Under the pieces are notes generated by a model. That model was not told where the DNA came from. It ran no database searches and saw only the letters and a program-made list of their open reading frames with translations. Below are positions 1 through 8,280 of a DNA stretch of 64,000 bases, piece by piece (the first letter of the stretch is position 1; every line of letters begins with the position of its first letter). The stretch comes from Methylophilaceae bacterium 11 (GTDB lineage Bacteria; Pseudomonadota; Gammaproteobacteria; Burkholderiales; Methylophilaceae). The DNA lies in assembly GCA_000525025.1 (NCBI GenBank), contig JCKJ01000001.1:124001-188000 (forward strand), read 5' to 3'. Made by a program: the position numbers and the translations under genes.

Positions 1-413
1 TACAAACCACAAAAACATCCATAGCCAGTGTGTTTAATGGCGTTACTAATGTGCTTGATTTTAGTGATGATTTTAATTTGCCGCAGGATAACTTATATAG
101 CGGTAGTGTCAGTGTGCAGCTTGCAAATGTGGCTGGGCTGGCACCGTTTGATGCGATTGATTTATCCATGGTGAGAAAGACTGTTGTGTTGGTGGATCCA
201 TGGGCTGCAAAAGGGCCGGCTGATATCAGCAGCAAAGTAAAAAATTCTGGTATCAAGACGTTTCCCTACCAAGTGTTACAAGTCCCAGCCAGTATTTTAG
301 AGCCCGTCATTTCAGTATTTGAGGATGGCTTAGGTGGTGCCTCTCCACCAAAAATTGGTAGGGTAGATGCAGATGTTGTGCCTAAAGACCGCGTACTGCA
401 GCCTTATCAATGA
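1..413 (+). CDS. C-terminal part of an unidentified protein, cut by the left edge
   Basis: The reading frame is open from the first complete codon at base 3, so the GTG at base 30 is probably internal and the gene begins outside the window. The visible 137 or so residues have no membrane segment and no motif I can name. They contain a mildly hydrophobic stretch around VVLVDPW and end in GRVDADVVPKDRVLQPYQ. The stop codon overlaps the ATG of the next gene (ATGA at 410-413), so the two are translationally coupled and this belongs to the Tad pilus operon that follows. A periplasmic or envelope accessory role is inferred from position only. Confidence 0.6.
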   Translation, partial: QTTKTSIASVFNGVTNVLDFSDDFNLPQDNLYSGSVSVQLANVAGLAPFDAIDLSMVRKTVVLVDPWAAKGPADISSKVKNSGIKTFPYQVLQVPASILEPVISVFEDGLGGASPPKIGRVDADVVPKDRVLQPYQ

Positions 414-1072
414 AAAAAATTATTTTGAGTATCGTATTAAGTTGCGTGGCAACTTGCAGTTGGGCTGACTGGCCTAGCTTGCCTTATCCCAATCATGCCA
501 AAGTAGAAGCGATTGGCGAGCAGGTGCGCTTGAATGGGGTGCCAATGCGCATGCATCGCATACTCAGCGAACAAAGCGCGGAAAGTATGCTGGTATTTTA
601 CAAAAAAGCATTGGGCACAAGGCATGCACAGGCCGAGTTTTATGGCACACACATCTTGTCGCAAGAGCGTGGCGATTACTTTATTACGGTGAGGATTAGT
701 AAGCTTAGCCCAAGCTTAACCGAAACATTGTTATCTATCAGTGATGGTCGTGCATCGCAACGGATTGACAGCATGCCTTTAGGATTTTCTCTGCCAGCAG
801 ATAGTGAGTTGTTGTCAGATATGGAGTCGACTGATGCAGGTAAAAGTTCACGCCAACTTATCTTTAATAACGGCCATTCTATGCAGACTAACGCAAATTT
901 CATTACAAAGGTTTTACAAGATAAAGGCTATGCATTACAGCCTAAGTTGACAGTTAAACATACCAATAGTCTTAGCTTGATGTTTGAAGGAAACAAACGC
1001 GAAGCTAGGCTGGTGGTAACGCAGGGTGAAGGTGAAACAAGCGCGGTACTCACAACGATATTAAGCCAATGA
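410..1072 (+). CDS. Secreted protein of the Tad pilus operon, function unknown
   Basis: This 220-residue protein starts with a typical Sec signal peptide (MKKIILSIVLSCVATCSWA, cleavage predicted after CSWA), so the mature part should be periplasmic. No further membrane segment or catalytic motif is visible. The start overlaps the stop of the upstream gene by four bases, and its own stop overlaps the start of the small pilin gene (ATGA at 1069-1072). Position between a truncated upstream protein and a pilin suggests a periplasmic Tad assembly accessory, but I do not recognise the family. Confidence 0.7.
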   Translation: MKKIILSIVLSCVATCSWADWPSLPYPNHAKVEAIGEQVRLNGVPMRMHRILSEQSAESMLVFYKKALGTRHAQAEFYGTHILSQERGDYFITVRISKLSPSLTETLLSISDGRASQRIDSMPLGFSLPADSELLSDMESTDAGKSSRQLIFNNGHSMQTNANFITKVLQDKGYALQPKLTVKHTNSLSLMFEGNKREARLVVTQGEGETSAVLTTILSQ

Positions 1073-1245
1073 AGCATATTAAAAAACAGCTCGGTCAGTC
1101 TGCAACAGAATACATCATCACTTTAATTGTTGTGATGATGATATTGGGGGTTGGTTTTGCGAACGAAGGCTCGGTGATTACCATTTTCTTGGATGCGGTA
1201 AGAGAAGGGTTTGAACGGTACAGTAGTTTCTTGTCGCTACCGTAA
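1069..1245 (+). CDS. Small Flp/TadE-like pilin, 58 residues
   Basis: The frame runs from the ATG at 1069 to TAA at 1243-1245 and encodes 58 residues. A short basic N-terminus (MKHIKKQLGQ) is followed by SATEY and a hydrophobic helix rich in I, V and M, then a short polar tail. This is the layout of Flp-type pilins and TadE pseudopilins: basic leader, glycine before the processing region, a conserved glutamate-tyrosine, and a hydrophobic stretch. It overlaps the stop of the preceding gene (ATGA) and lies just before cpaB, where Flp subunits are often encoded. The processing site by a TadV-type prepilin peptidase is inferred, and no peptidase gene is in view. Confidence 0.65.
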   Translation: MKHIKKQLGQSATEYIITLIVVMMILGVGFANEGSVITIFLDAVREGFERYSSFLSLP

Positions 1246-1306
1246 TAGCAAGGCTGAAACATTGGGATATGAAAGTTAATTATTTAAAGGAAGTAGCAGG
1301 AACGCG

Positions 1307-2221
1307 ATGATGCCAAAAATAAATAAAAATTGGTTAATTTTAATAGTGGCACTGTTGGTGGGTGCTTTTGCTGCGTTCAGCACAAAAAATTATATTAAAA
1401 GCAAAGTAGAAGACATTGAAGCGCAGAATAAAAACAAGGCGATGGTCAAAGTCGTGGTAGCAAAGCAAGCATTAGAAAAAGGGGAGTTGTTGTCTGCGGC
1501 TAATATGGCGACACGTGAAGTGCCGCAAGAGTGGGCACATTCAGGCGCAATCACACCGGACCAATTTAGTCGCGCAGAGGGCGCTGTATTGGCGTATGCA
1601 GCCAATGCAGGTGAGCCCGTGATTTGGGCTCAATTGGAAGGTCAAAAATTAGCCACATTCTCTGCCAAGCTAGATGCCGGTCGGCGAGCGGTGACGGTGC
1701 CGGTGGATGAGATTAGCTCAATTTCAGGCATGGTAGAGCCGGATGATTTGATTGATATTGTGGTTTCTATGCAAAAAGATACGCACAACTTTACCTTTAC
1801 ACTGTTGCAGAGTGTGCGTGTGCTTGCCACAGGTACCAAAGTATCGCAAAGCAGTAAAGACGATGCAGGTAGACCGGTGACTTACACAACAGTGACATTG
1901 GATACCAGCCCGGAGGATGCAAAGCGACTGATAGCAGCACGTGAAGTAGGGCGTGTAACTGCGTTGCTGAGGGCGCCAGGCGATATCACGGATGTCTCTG
2001 CAAGCCGTGCCAATGCAGAGGATTTGCTGGGTTTGGGTTCGCAAGCCAGTTACGGTTTAAGCTCTGTACCAGTGATTTATGGTGGCGGCCCAATTAAAGA
2101 AGGTCTGCGGATGAACCCGCCGCAAGTGCTAGAAGAGTTCATGCCTGCCGCAGATGCCAAGCAAGCCGCTTCTGTTTTGCCAACAAAGCCCACGTTTAAC
2201 AATGAGGCTAGCAGCCACTAA
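1307..2221 (+). CDS. cpaB: Flp pilus assembly protein CpaB/RcpC (SAF domain)
   Basis: This 304-residue protein has one N-terminal membrane anchor (residues about 10-30) followed by a SAF-type domain (VVVAKQALEKGELLSAANMA) and the RcpC/CpaB periplasmic core, including the DEISSISGMVEPDDLIDIV segment typical of the family. CpaB is a periplasmic protein that helps the Tad secretin assemble and gate. Two adjacent ATG codons occur at 1307 and 1310, preceded by a GGAA/AGGA-rich leader (AAAGGAAGTAGCAGGAAC). It lies between the small pilin and the secretin gene, the usual Tad order. Length is normal for the family. Confidence 0.9.
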   Translation: MMPKINKNWLILIVALLVGAFAAFSTKNYIKSKVEDIEAQNKNKAMVKVVVAKQALEKGELLSAANMATREVPQEWAHSGAITPDQFSRAEGAVLAYAANAGEPVIWAQLEGQKLATFSAKLDAGRRAVTVPVDEISSISGMVEPDDLIDIVVSMQKDTHNFTFTLLQSVRVLATGTKVSQSSKDDAGRPVTYTTVTLDTSPEDAKRLIAAREVGRVTALLRAPGDITDVSASRANAEDLLGLGSQASYGLSSVPVIYGGGPIKEGLRMNPPQVLEEFMPAADAKQAASVLPTKPTFNNEASSH

Positions 2222-2290
2222 TGGCCGCTTCACTTTGAATTCAAGATATCCAGATTACATATACATCATACTCAATTGTTAGGAAATACC

Positions 2291-3820
2291 TTGCTTAAAT
2301 TAACATTTAACACACGCACAATATCGGCATTGCTGTTATTGCTAACGCCTTATCTAACATACAGTGCTGGCTATGTGCCGTTGCCAGATGTGGTGCCAGC
2401 TTATGACGACACGAAACCTCAGCCAGTCATCAAAAAAACACCTCAGGCTGCAAAAAAAACGACCAACAATGCTTTACCTTATATACAAAACTTTTCTACA
2501 GAAATAGAAATGTTCGCAGGTGAAACACGGGTCATCAGTGAGCCCAATGCAGGGCGGTTGGCTGTGGGAAATGGATCGGCACTGTCCGCAGCGGTACTCG
2601 ACGACAAAGAAATCTTGTTGATTGCCAATGAAACCGGTGTGTCATCACTGCATATATGGACAAAAGATGGGAGAAATCGACGTATTAAAGTGACGGTAAT
2701 GCCTGGGGAGACTTCGCGAGTATCTAAGGAAGTCGCGTCGTTTCTCAAAACCATTCCCAAAGCCAAAGCAACGCTGGTGGGCGATAAAGTTGTGGTGGAA
2801 GGCGAGGGGATGGCAGATAACGACTTGACTAAGGTGGAGGAGCTATCAAAACGTTATCCGCAAATTATTAATTTTACCAACCGTCAAGGTTGGGAAAAAA
2901 TGATTGCCATGGATGTCAAAGTGGTTGAGTTTCCAACTAAGTTTTTACGGGAAGTCGGCATTAAGTGGGGTACGACTGGAGGAGGGGCCGTTGGGGCGGT
3001 TTGGGGACCAGTTCGATACAATAATGACGGCCCATTTCAGATTAATCAAATCTCTGGCACGCAAAACGCCGCGCCAATTACTGGGGGTGGGGGAAGTGCT
3101 TTAGCGATTCCCAGTGGGCTAAATATCCTTTCGGTACTCAATGTAGGCTTCAATGCGCAACTCAATATGCTTGAACAAAATGGCACGGCAGTGATCCTTG
3201 CTCGACCCACACTATCAACGCGTAGTGGTACAAAGGCAAAGTTTCTTGCTGGTGGCGAGTTTCCTTACTCTGTAAGTAATATCAACGGCACCACTATTGA
3301 GTTTAAGCCCTATGGCATTAAGCTAGATATTGAGCCTAGAGTGGATCAAAGCGGTGTGATTCGCGCCAAAATATTTAGCGAAGTCAGCGACATAGACTCT
3401 TCGGTGTCTACGCTTTCTGGCCCTGCACTTAGAACGCGTAGAACAGAATCAGAGTTTAATGTACAAGACGGCCAAACCATTGTGCTCAGTGGATTGCTGT
3501 CACGCGATAAAAACGTCACTGTAGATAAGTTGCCGTTTTTGGGAGACATTCCAATTCTAGGTGCATTATTTCGCTCTAAACGCTACCAAAATAATGAGAC
3601 TGAGCTAGTGGTATTTGTCACGCCCACTTCAAGTGAGAAACACACACACAACCAACAAGAAGAAATGGATAAAGCAACACAGCGTTTGCAAGCGGATAGC
3701 ATCGCATTAGGAAATCAATCACAAAAACAAATCAAGAAACAAGCCAATCAACCCACTTCAACAAATGGGCCAGACGCTAGCCCAGCGACGAGCTTATTGG
3801 CAAGTCCTCATCCCTATTAA
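2291..3820 (+). CDS. cpaC: Tad/Flp pilus outer-membrane secretin CpaC/RcpA
   Basis: The protein has an N-terminal signal sequence, a pilus/BON-like N domain (residues about 70-200) and a C-terminal secretin domain with the conserved VILARPTLSTRSGTKAKFLAGGEFP and DGQTIVLSGLL blocks. Secretins form the outer-membrane ring through which the Flp pilus exits. I prefer the TTG at 2291 (509 residues) to the TTG at 2276, because AGGA at 2281-2284 sits at ribosome-binding distance from 2291 and the signal peptide then begins correctly. The C-terminal 60 residues are Gln/Asn/Pro-rich and probably disordered. It is followed 10 bases later by cpaF. Confidence 0.92.
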   Translation: MLKLTFNTRTISALLLLLTPYLTYSAGYVPLPDVVPAYDDTKPQPVIKKTPQAAKKTTNNALPYIQNFSTEIEMFAGETRVISEPNAGRLAVGNGSALSAAVLDDKEILLIANETGVSSLHIWTKDGRNRRIKVTVMPGETSRVSKEVASFLKTIPKAKATLVGDKVVVEGEGMADNDLTKVEELSKRYPQIINFTNRQGWEKMIAMDVKVVEFPTKFLREVGIKWGTTGGGAVGAVWGPVRYNNDGPFQINQISGTQNAAPITGGGGSALAIPSGLNILSVLNVGFNAQLNMLEQNGTAVILARPTLSTRSGTKAKFLAGGEFPYSVSNINGTTIEFKPYGIKLDIEPRVDQSGVIRAKIFSEVSDIDSSVSTLSGPALRTRRTESEFNVQDGQTIVLSGLLSRDKNVTVDKLPFLGDIPILGALFRSKRYQNNETELVVFVTPTSSEKHTHNQQEEMDKATQRLQADSIALGNQSQKQIKKQANQPTSTNGPDASPATSLLASPHPY

Positions 3821-3830
3821 GAGTTAACGC

Positions 3831-5603
3831 ATGCTAAAAATAACGGTAGTGGATTCGAATAAAAGTACGCAGATAGTCAATGTGCTTGAGCGGGCAATGG
3901 TGATTGGTAAAGATAGACAGTGCCAATTAAAGCTAGATGGCTGGCGCGTCAATAAAGAGCACGCGCGCGTTTTTACAACGGATAGCGGTTTGTTCATACA
4001 GGACTTGGGTCAGTTTCATGCCACCTATGTCAACGGAAGCCGCATACAGCAGCATGGCCCTCTAATGAGTACCGATGAAATTGGCATAGGGGCTTATACC
4101 ATTAAAGTAGAGCAAGTACATGCATCGCAAACCGCTCAACTGCCAGAGGTGCAAGTGCCAAGCTTGCATGTACAGCCCACATCAATGCCAACGACTAACG
4201 CGATGATAGCTACCGCGCTCCCTGCATTAACGGTGTTTCATGGTTGGCGTAGACGTATCCATGAACAACTGCTTGAGACAATTGATTTGCGTCGCCGCGA
4301 TATATTAAGCATGGAGGATGCAGAGCTACGTATAGAGACTGAAAAGCTTATTCGAGAAATTATAGAAAAAGACAAAGCCAAGGCCAAGGCTCAACAGGAT
4401 AAGCCATCTAGCGTAAACAAAGAACGACGTAAGCATGTACGCGTCATTAATCAGCGCGATTATGAAAAATTAGTGAATGATGTGCTGAGCGAAGCGGTTG
4501 GGTTGGGGCCTTTAGAGGCGTTGTTAAAAGATGACACCATCACGGAAATAATGGTGAATCGCTTCGATGAGATTTTTTTAGAGCGTAAGGGACGATTAGA
4601 GCAACACGAAACGACGTTTACCAGTGACAGAGCTGTGTTAGGTGTAATTGAGCGCATTGTTGCACCGCTAGGGCGCCGTATTGATGAGTCATCTCCGATG
4701 GTAGACGCACGTTTAAAAGATGGTTCTCGTGTGAATGCGGTGATTCCACCTTTGGCCATTAAAGGGCCAACTTTGACCATACGTAAGTTTTCACAAAAAA
4801 CACTCACGACTCAAAACTTAATAGCATATGGCTCTATCTCGGAAGCGATGGGGACGTTCATGCAAATATGTGTCTTGCACCGCAAAAATGTAATTATTTC
4901 CGGCGGTACGGGTTCAGGTAAAACCACATTGCTTAACGTACTTTCAAATTTTATTCCAGACAACGAGCGCATTATTACCATTGAAGATGCGGCGGAATTA
5001 AAGCTCACGCATCCAAATTTGGTGAGCCTAGAAGCAAGGCCCGCCAATGCCGAGGGGCGTGGCCAAATTGCGATTCGTGACTTAGTTAAGAATGCTTTGC
5101 GTATGCGCCCTGACCGCATTGTGGTCGGGGAATGCCGTGGTGGCGAGGCCTTGGATATGCTGCAAGCCATGAACACTGGGCATGAAGGTTCGCTCACCAC
5201 GTTACATGCCAATAATGCACGCGATGCGCTGGCTCGATTAGAAACACTGGTATTGATGGCTGGCATGGACTTGCCGCTGACAGCGATTCGCGAGCAAATC
5301 GCATCGGCTGTGGATATTATCATTCAACAAGCACGCCTAACGGATGGACAGCGTGTAGTGACCAGTATTTCTGAGATTACCGGCATGGAGTCTGGCAAAA
5401 TCCAACTGCAAGAATTGCTCCGCTTTGAGCCGCTGAAACGTAACGAACAAGGACGTATTCAAGGTCGATTTACTGGCTGTGATGTTATCCCGCATTTTTA
5501 TGAGGCTTTGCGTGAAGCAGGGCTGCCACAAGATCACGCTATATTTCATAAGTCAGCGCATGAGTCGCAAAGCAACATGGCTGACATCAAAGGTGCTGCA
5601 TGA
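3831..5603 (+). CDS. cpaF: FHA-domain fused Tad pilus ATPase CpaF/TadA
   Basis: This 590-residue protein has an FHA domain at residues 1-100 (VIGKDRQCQLKLDGWRVNKEH, then YVNGSRI) joined by a linker to a complete CpaF/TadA secretion ATPase. The ATPase shows a Walker A GGTGSGKTT near residue 360, an Asp box (TIEDAAEL), a Walker B-like RIVVGECRGGEA and the His box (LTTLHANNA). It powers Flp pilus assembly from the cytoplasmic face. FHA domains read phosphothreonine, so the fusion suggests control by a Ser/Thr kinase; no kinase is in view. The serine usual in the FHA S-x-x-H motif is lysine here (NKEH), while the histidine and the NG pair remain. The stop overlaps tadB by four bases. Confidence 0.93.
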   Translation: MLKITVVDSNKSTQIVNVLERAMVIGKDRQCQLKLDGWRVNKEHARVFTTDSGLFIQDLGQFHATYVNGSRIQQHGPLMSTDEIGIGAYTIKVEQVHASQTAQLPEVQVPSLHVQPTSMPTTNAMIATALPALTVFHGWRRRIHEQLLETIDLRRRDILSMEDAELRIETEKLIREIIEKDKAKAKAQQDKPSSVNKERRKHVRVINQRDYEKLVNDVLSEAVGLGPLEALLKDDTITEIMVNRFDEIFLERKGRLEQHETTFTSDRAVLGVIERIVAPLGRRIDESSPMVDARLKDGSRVNAVIPPLAIKGPTLTIRKFSQKTLTTQNLIAYGSISEAMGTFMQICVLHRKNVIISGGTGSGKTTLLNVLSNFIPDNERIITIEDAAELKLTHPNLVSLEARPANAEGRGQIAIRDLVKNALRMRPDRIVVGECRGGEALDMLQAMNTGHEGSLTTLHANNARDALARLETLVLMAGMDLPLTAIREQIASAVDIIIQQARLTDGQRVVTSISEITGMESGKIQLQELLRFEPLKRNEQGRIQGRFTGCDVIPHFYEALREAGLPQDHAIFHKSAHESQSNMADIKGAA

Positions 5604-6442
5604 CTTTATTGCTCATCTTAAGTGTCAGCACTGCCATGCTACTGGTATGGGCGGGATTTACTTTAGGTAGTCAGCTGTTAGTCGATTACCGTCAGCGCTT
5701 TACTGCCGATACCACATTTAACTTGCGCGAATTATATATGGTGGCAGACCCGGTAAAGCTCTACGCGCTGAATTTGGTATTGTTATTACTAGCCACGATG
5801 ATGGTATGGTTAATGACTGGCAGTGCTATTTTGGGGGTGGTCTCTGCAGTAGCGTTAGGCTTTTTACCTTGGTTTGCATTTAATCTGCTAAAAAAACGGC
5901 GCATGGAGTTGATTGAGCAGCAGCTACCAGACACACTTCAATTATTCGCAGGCGCAGTACGGGCGGGGTTGTCGCTGGTAGGAGCGATTCGGCAAATTAC
6001 TTCGGAGCTACCCCTTCCTATCTCACAAGAGTTTCAGCTAATGTTGCGTGAGCAACGGCTAGGGGTGAGCTTGGACGATTCATTAGAAAATCTGACGCAC
6101 CGCGTGCCTATACAAGCAATCAATCTAATGGCGTCAGCCATGCGCATTGCCAACGAAACCGGCGGTAGTCTAGCTGAATCTTTAGAGCGTGCCGCGCATA
6201 CACTGCGCAGCCAACATGCAATGGAACGTAAAATTCGTGCATTGACAGCGCAAGGCAAAATGCAGGCATGGGTAGTGGGTCTACTGCCGCTTGGTTTGCT
6301 TGTGATATTAAGCAAAATGGAGCCACAGGCAATGGGGATGCTCTGGACCACCCGTATAGGCTGGGGTGCGATTGCACTAGTACTCATGCTAGAGTTTTTT
6401 GGTATTTGGTTTATACGAAAAATTGTAGCGATAGATGTCTAA
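5600..6442 (+). CDS. tadB: Tad pilus inner-membrane platform protein TadB
   Basis: The 280 residues contain two N-terminal hydrophobic segments, a cytoplasmic type II secretion F domain (LPDTLQLFAGAVRAGLSLVGAI, then SLAESLERAAHTLRSQ) and two C-terminal membrane segments. This is the architecture of TadB, which with TadC forms the platform on which the CpaF ATPase acts. It starts inside the stop of cpaF (ATGA), so the two are coupled. Unusually, tadC does not follow directly: about 950 bases with a tandem repeat and two unrelated small genes separate them. Confidence 0.92.
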   Translation: MTLLLILSVSTAMLLVWAGFTLGSQLLVDYRQRFTADTTFNLRELYMVADPVKLYALNLVLLLLATMMVWLMTGSAILGVVSAVALGFLPWFAFNLLKKRRMELIEQQLPDTLQLFAGAVRAGLSLVGAIRQITSELPLPISQEFQLMLREQRLGVSLDDSLENLTHRVPIQAINLMASAMRIANETGGSLAESLERAAHTLRSQHAMERKIRALTAQGKMQAWVVGLLPLGLLVILSKMEPQAMGMLWTTRIGWGAIALVLMLEFFGIWFIRKIVAIDV

Positions 6443-6484
6443 ATATGTATGTGTAAACTGTGCTGCGGATGGATACTGTTAAAC

Positions 6485-6554
6485 GCAGTTGGCAGTTGGC
6501 AGTTGGCAGTTGGCAGTTGGCAGTTGGCAGTTGGCAGTTGGCAGTTGGCAGTTG
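6485..6554 (+). repeat. Tandem array of the heptanucleotide GGCAGTT, about ten copies
   Basis: From 6485 the sequence reads GCAGTT followed by nine perfect copies of GGCAGTT (6491-6553). The array lies between the stop of tadB and the start of the yccF-like gene. An open frame upstream of yccF runs through it and translates as a repeated AVGSWQL block, which is an artefact of the repeat rather than protein. A seven-base unit is prone to slipped-strand copy-number change. It could therefore alter the spacing of a promoter for yccF, but no promoter was firmly placed. Confidence 0.95.
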
Positions 6555-6598
6555 TGGCTTGGCGTTATATTTTAATTGCCGTAAATAAGGAGACGTAT

Positions 6599-7000
6599 AT
6601 GCGCGTAATAGGTAACATTTTCTGGTTTATTTTAGGCGGCTTTCTGATGGGTGTGGGCTGGTGGTTAGTTGGAACAATCGCCTTTATCACCATCGTTGGT
6701 ATCCCATGGGGCAGGGCTTGTTTCGTGATAGGTAAGTTTGCATTTTTTCCTTTTGGAAAAGAGGCTGTGAGTAGAAAAGAGATCACTCAACATGATGATA
6801 TTGGTACAAGCAGCCTAGGCACAGTGGGTAACGTTATTTGGTTTATTTTTGCAGGTCTTTGGCTAGCTATTGGTCATATGATTTCGGCAATACTTTGCTT
6901 TATCACTATATTGGGCATTCCATTTGGCATTCAACACTATAAGTTAGCACTTATCTCGTTAGCACCCATTGGAAAAACTATTGTGCCTATTGATCGTTAA
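6599..7000 (+). CDS. yccF: YccF-family inner membrane protein
   Basis: The 133-residue protein has two internally similar halves, each with a paired hydrophobic segment and a glycine/proline turn (FITIVGIPWG and FITILGIPFG). This duplication is the hallmark of the YccF (DUF307) family of small inner-membrane proteins, whose function is unknown. I place the start at the ATG at 6599, with AAGGAGA just upstream as a strong ribosome-binding site. The longer open frame to 6449 only translates the heptanucleotide repeat. The gene interrupts the tadB-tadC pair and is followed by a ybjQ-like gene 28 bases later, so it looks like an inserted two-gene unit. Confidence 0.85.
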   Translation: MRVIGNIFWFILGGFLMGVGWWLVGTIAFITIVGIPWGRACFVIGKFAFFPFGKEAVSRKEITQHDDIGTSSLGTVGNVIWFIFAGLWLAIGHMISAILCFITILGIPFGIQHYKLALISLAPIGKTIVPIDR

Positions 7001-7028
7001 GGCTTCTATCAACAATAAGGAAAAAATA

Positions 7029-7322
7029 ATGCTTTTGCTCACCACACCCACTCTGCCACAAGGTTTAATTGTAAAAGAAGCTTTCTCATTAGTGCTCATC
7101 AATCAGGCGATTGAAGTCTCCAACAAAGGCATCATCAGGGGGCTTCTACAGAGAAAACGCAACGAATATCAAGAGGCCTTAGATTTTTTAGAAGCCCAAG
7201 CCCCTAAAGAGGCTAATGCAATTATTGGCATCCAAATTTCCACATCCACACAACAATTTTCTAATGGTACATTTTTGTACCTCACGGCGGTTGGTACGCC
7301 AGTTATTTACAGTGAAGCCTAA
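7029..7322 (+). CDS. YbjQ-like (DUF74) small protein
   Basis: This 97-residue cytosolic protein follows the YbjQ/DUF74 pattern: an N-terminal strand with TTPTLP, a middle basic helix (RGLLQRKRNEYQEALDFLEAQA), then a KEANAIIGIQIS strand and a C-terminal strand ending in LYLTAVGTPVIY. Members are small pentamer-forming proteins sometimes described as heavy-metal-binding; the function is not settled. The ATG at 7029 is preceded by AAGGAAAAAAT. An in-frame earlier start would overlap yccF heavily and is unlikely. It probably shares a transcript with yccF. The fit to the family is by overall pattern, so confidence is moderate. Confidence 0.65.
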   Translation: MLLLTTPTLPQGLIVKEAFSLVLINQAIEVSNKGIIRGLLQRKRNEYQEALDFLEAQAPKEANAIIGIQISTSTQQFSNGTFLYLTAVGTPVIYSEA

Positions 7323-7393
7323 CTCAGCTGCTCAGTTTACTTACTCGGCATATTACAAACTGGCTACTTAATATAGCTCTTTAACTCAAGCGA

Positions 7394-8275
7394 ATGATGG
7401 AAAACTTTATTATTTTTTTAATTGCCGCCAGCGTAGCGCTGAGTGTGTGGCTTTTGTTTTGGCTGAGCTCTCGTTTGGTAAGCGCAGTGCCAGAGCAAGA
7501 CCGCACTTGGAGCGACCCGCCGCCATTGGGGTTTAAAATAGTATGGTGGCCAATACAGTGGTTAGCCCATTACCTTGCGCCGTTTATCACACAAAAGCGA
7601 TACGATGCTAGGCTCGCGCAATTGCGTCAAGCCGGGTTGGACTATGCCATCAACCCTAGCCAGTTTTTAAGTGGACGCATTGTCTGGGGTCTGCTGTTCG
7701 CAGCCATTATCTATTGGATTGCTGCTAGCTTTAAATTTTATAGCCTACTACTCATCTTAGGGGGCTTCATCCTTGGCTATTATTACCCGGCTATTTGGTT
7801 GACTGATTTAATCAAATTACGCCGGATACAAATGCTAAAAGCGCTGCCATTTTACTTAGACATCATTACCTTGTGTGTAGAGTCTGGATTGAACATTAAT
7901 GGGGCGCTTCAACAAGCAGTAGCAAAAGGGCCTAAGGGTGTATTGCAAGCAGAGTTTCAGCGCGTGCTACGAGATGTGCGCGCTGGCAGTAGCCGTAGCG
8001 ATGCGCTAAGAAGTATGGCGCAGCGCTTAAACCACACCGCTGTCACCAACTTTACCAGCACGCTCATTCAAGCTGAAGCAACCGGTATGAGCTTAGGCCC
8101 TATTTTGCGTGCGCAGTCCGAACAAAGAAGAAATGAGCGTTTTACGCGTGCCGAAAAAATTGCGATGGAAGCGCCTGTTAAGTTGTTGTTTCCGCTGATT
8201 GTATTTATTTTTCCTTGTGTATTTATTATCTTGCTCTTCCCTATTGCCATGAAAATAATGGCACAAGGCTTTTAG
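7394..8275 (+). CDS. tadC: Tad pilus inner-membrane platform protein TadC
   Basis: The 293 residues have an N-terminal membrane helix, a cytoplasmic region with RYDARLAQLRQAGLDYAINPSQ, a central membrane pair, the type II secretion F domain (LPFYLDIITLCVESGLNINGAL, then LIQAEATGMSLGPILRAQSEQRR) and a C-terminal helix. This is the usual TadC layout and length. It completes the TadB-TadC platform of the locus. It starts 71 bases after the ybjQ-like gene, and the DUF192 gene begins five bases after its stop, implying one transcript. Confidence 0.92.
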   Translation: MMENFIIFLIAASVALSVWLLFWLSSRLVSAVPEQDRTWSDPPPLGFKIVWWPIQWLAHYLAPFITQKRYDARLAQLRQAGLDYAINPSQFLSGRIVWGLLFAAIIYWIAASFKFYSLLLILGGFILGYYYPAIWLTDLIKLRRIQMLKALPFYLDIITLCVESGLNINGALQQAVAKGPKGVLQAEFQRVLRDVRAGSSRSDALRSMAQRLNHTAVTNFTSTLIQAEATGMSLGPILRAQSEQRRNERFTRAEKIAMEAPVKLLFPLIVFIFPCVFIILLFPIAMKIMAQGF

Positions 8276-8280
8276 GCGCC

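Noticed and set aside
4811-5323. 170-residue minus-strand open frame opposite cpaF
   Set aside because: It is antisense to a strongly conserved ATPase region and has no recognisable domain.
6485-6554. CRISPR-like array
   Set aside because: The units are 7 bp, directly abutting, with no spacers; it is a simple tandem repeat.
6449-6598. N-terminal extension of the yccF-like protein through the heptanucleotide repeat
   Set aside because: It only translates the GGCAGTT array, and a strong ribosome-binding site precedes the ATG at 6599.
8250-8275. TGGCAC-containing sigma-54 site at the end of tadC
   Set aside because: The -12 part reads TTTT rather than TTGC, and no operon start follows.
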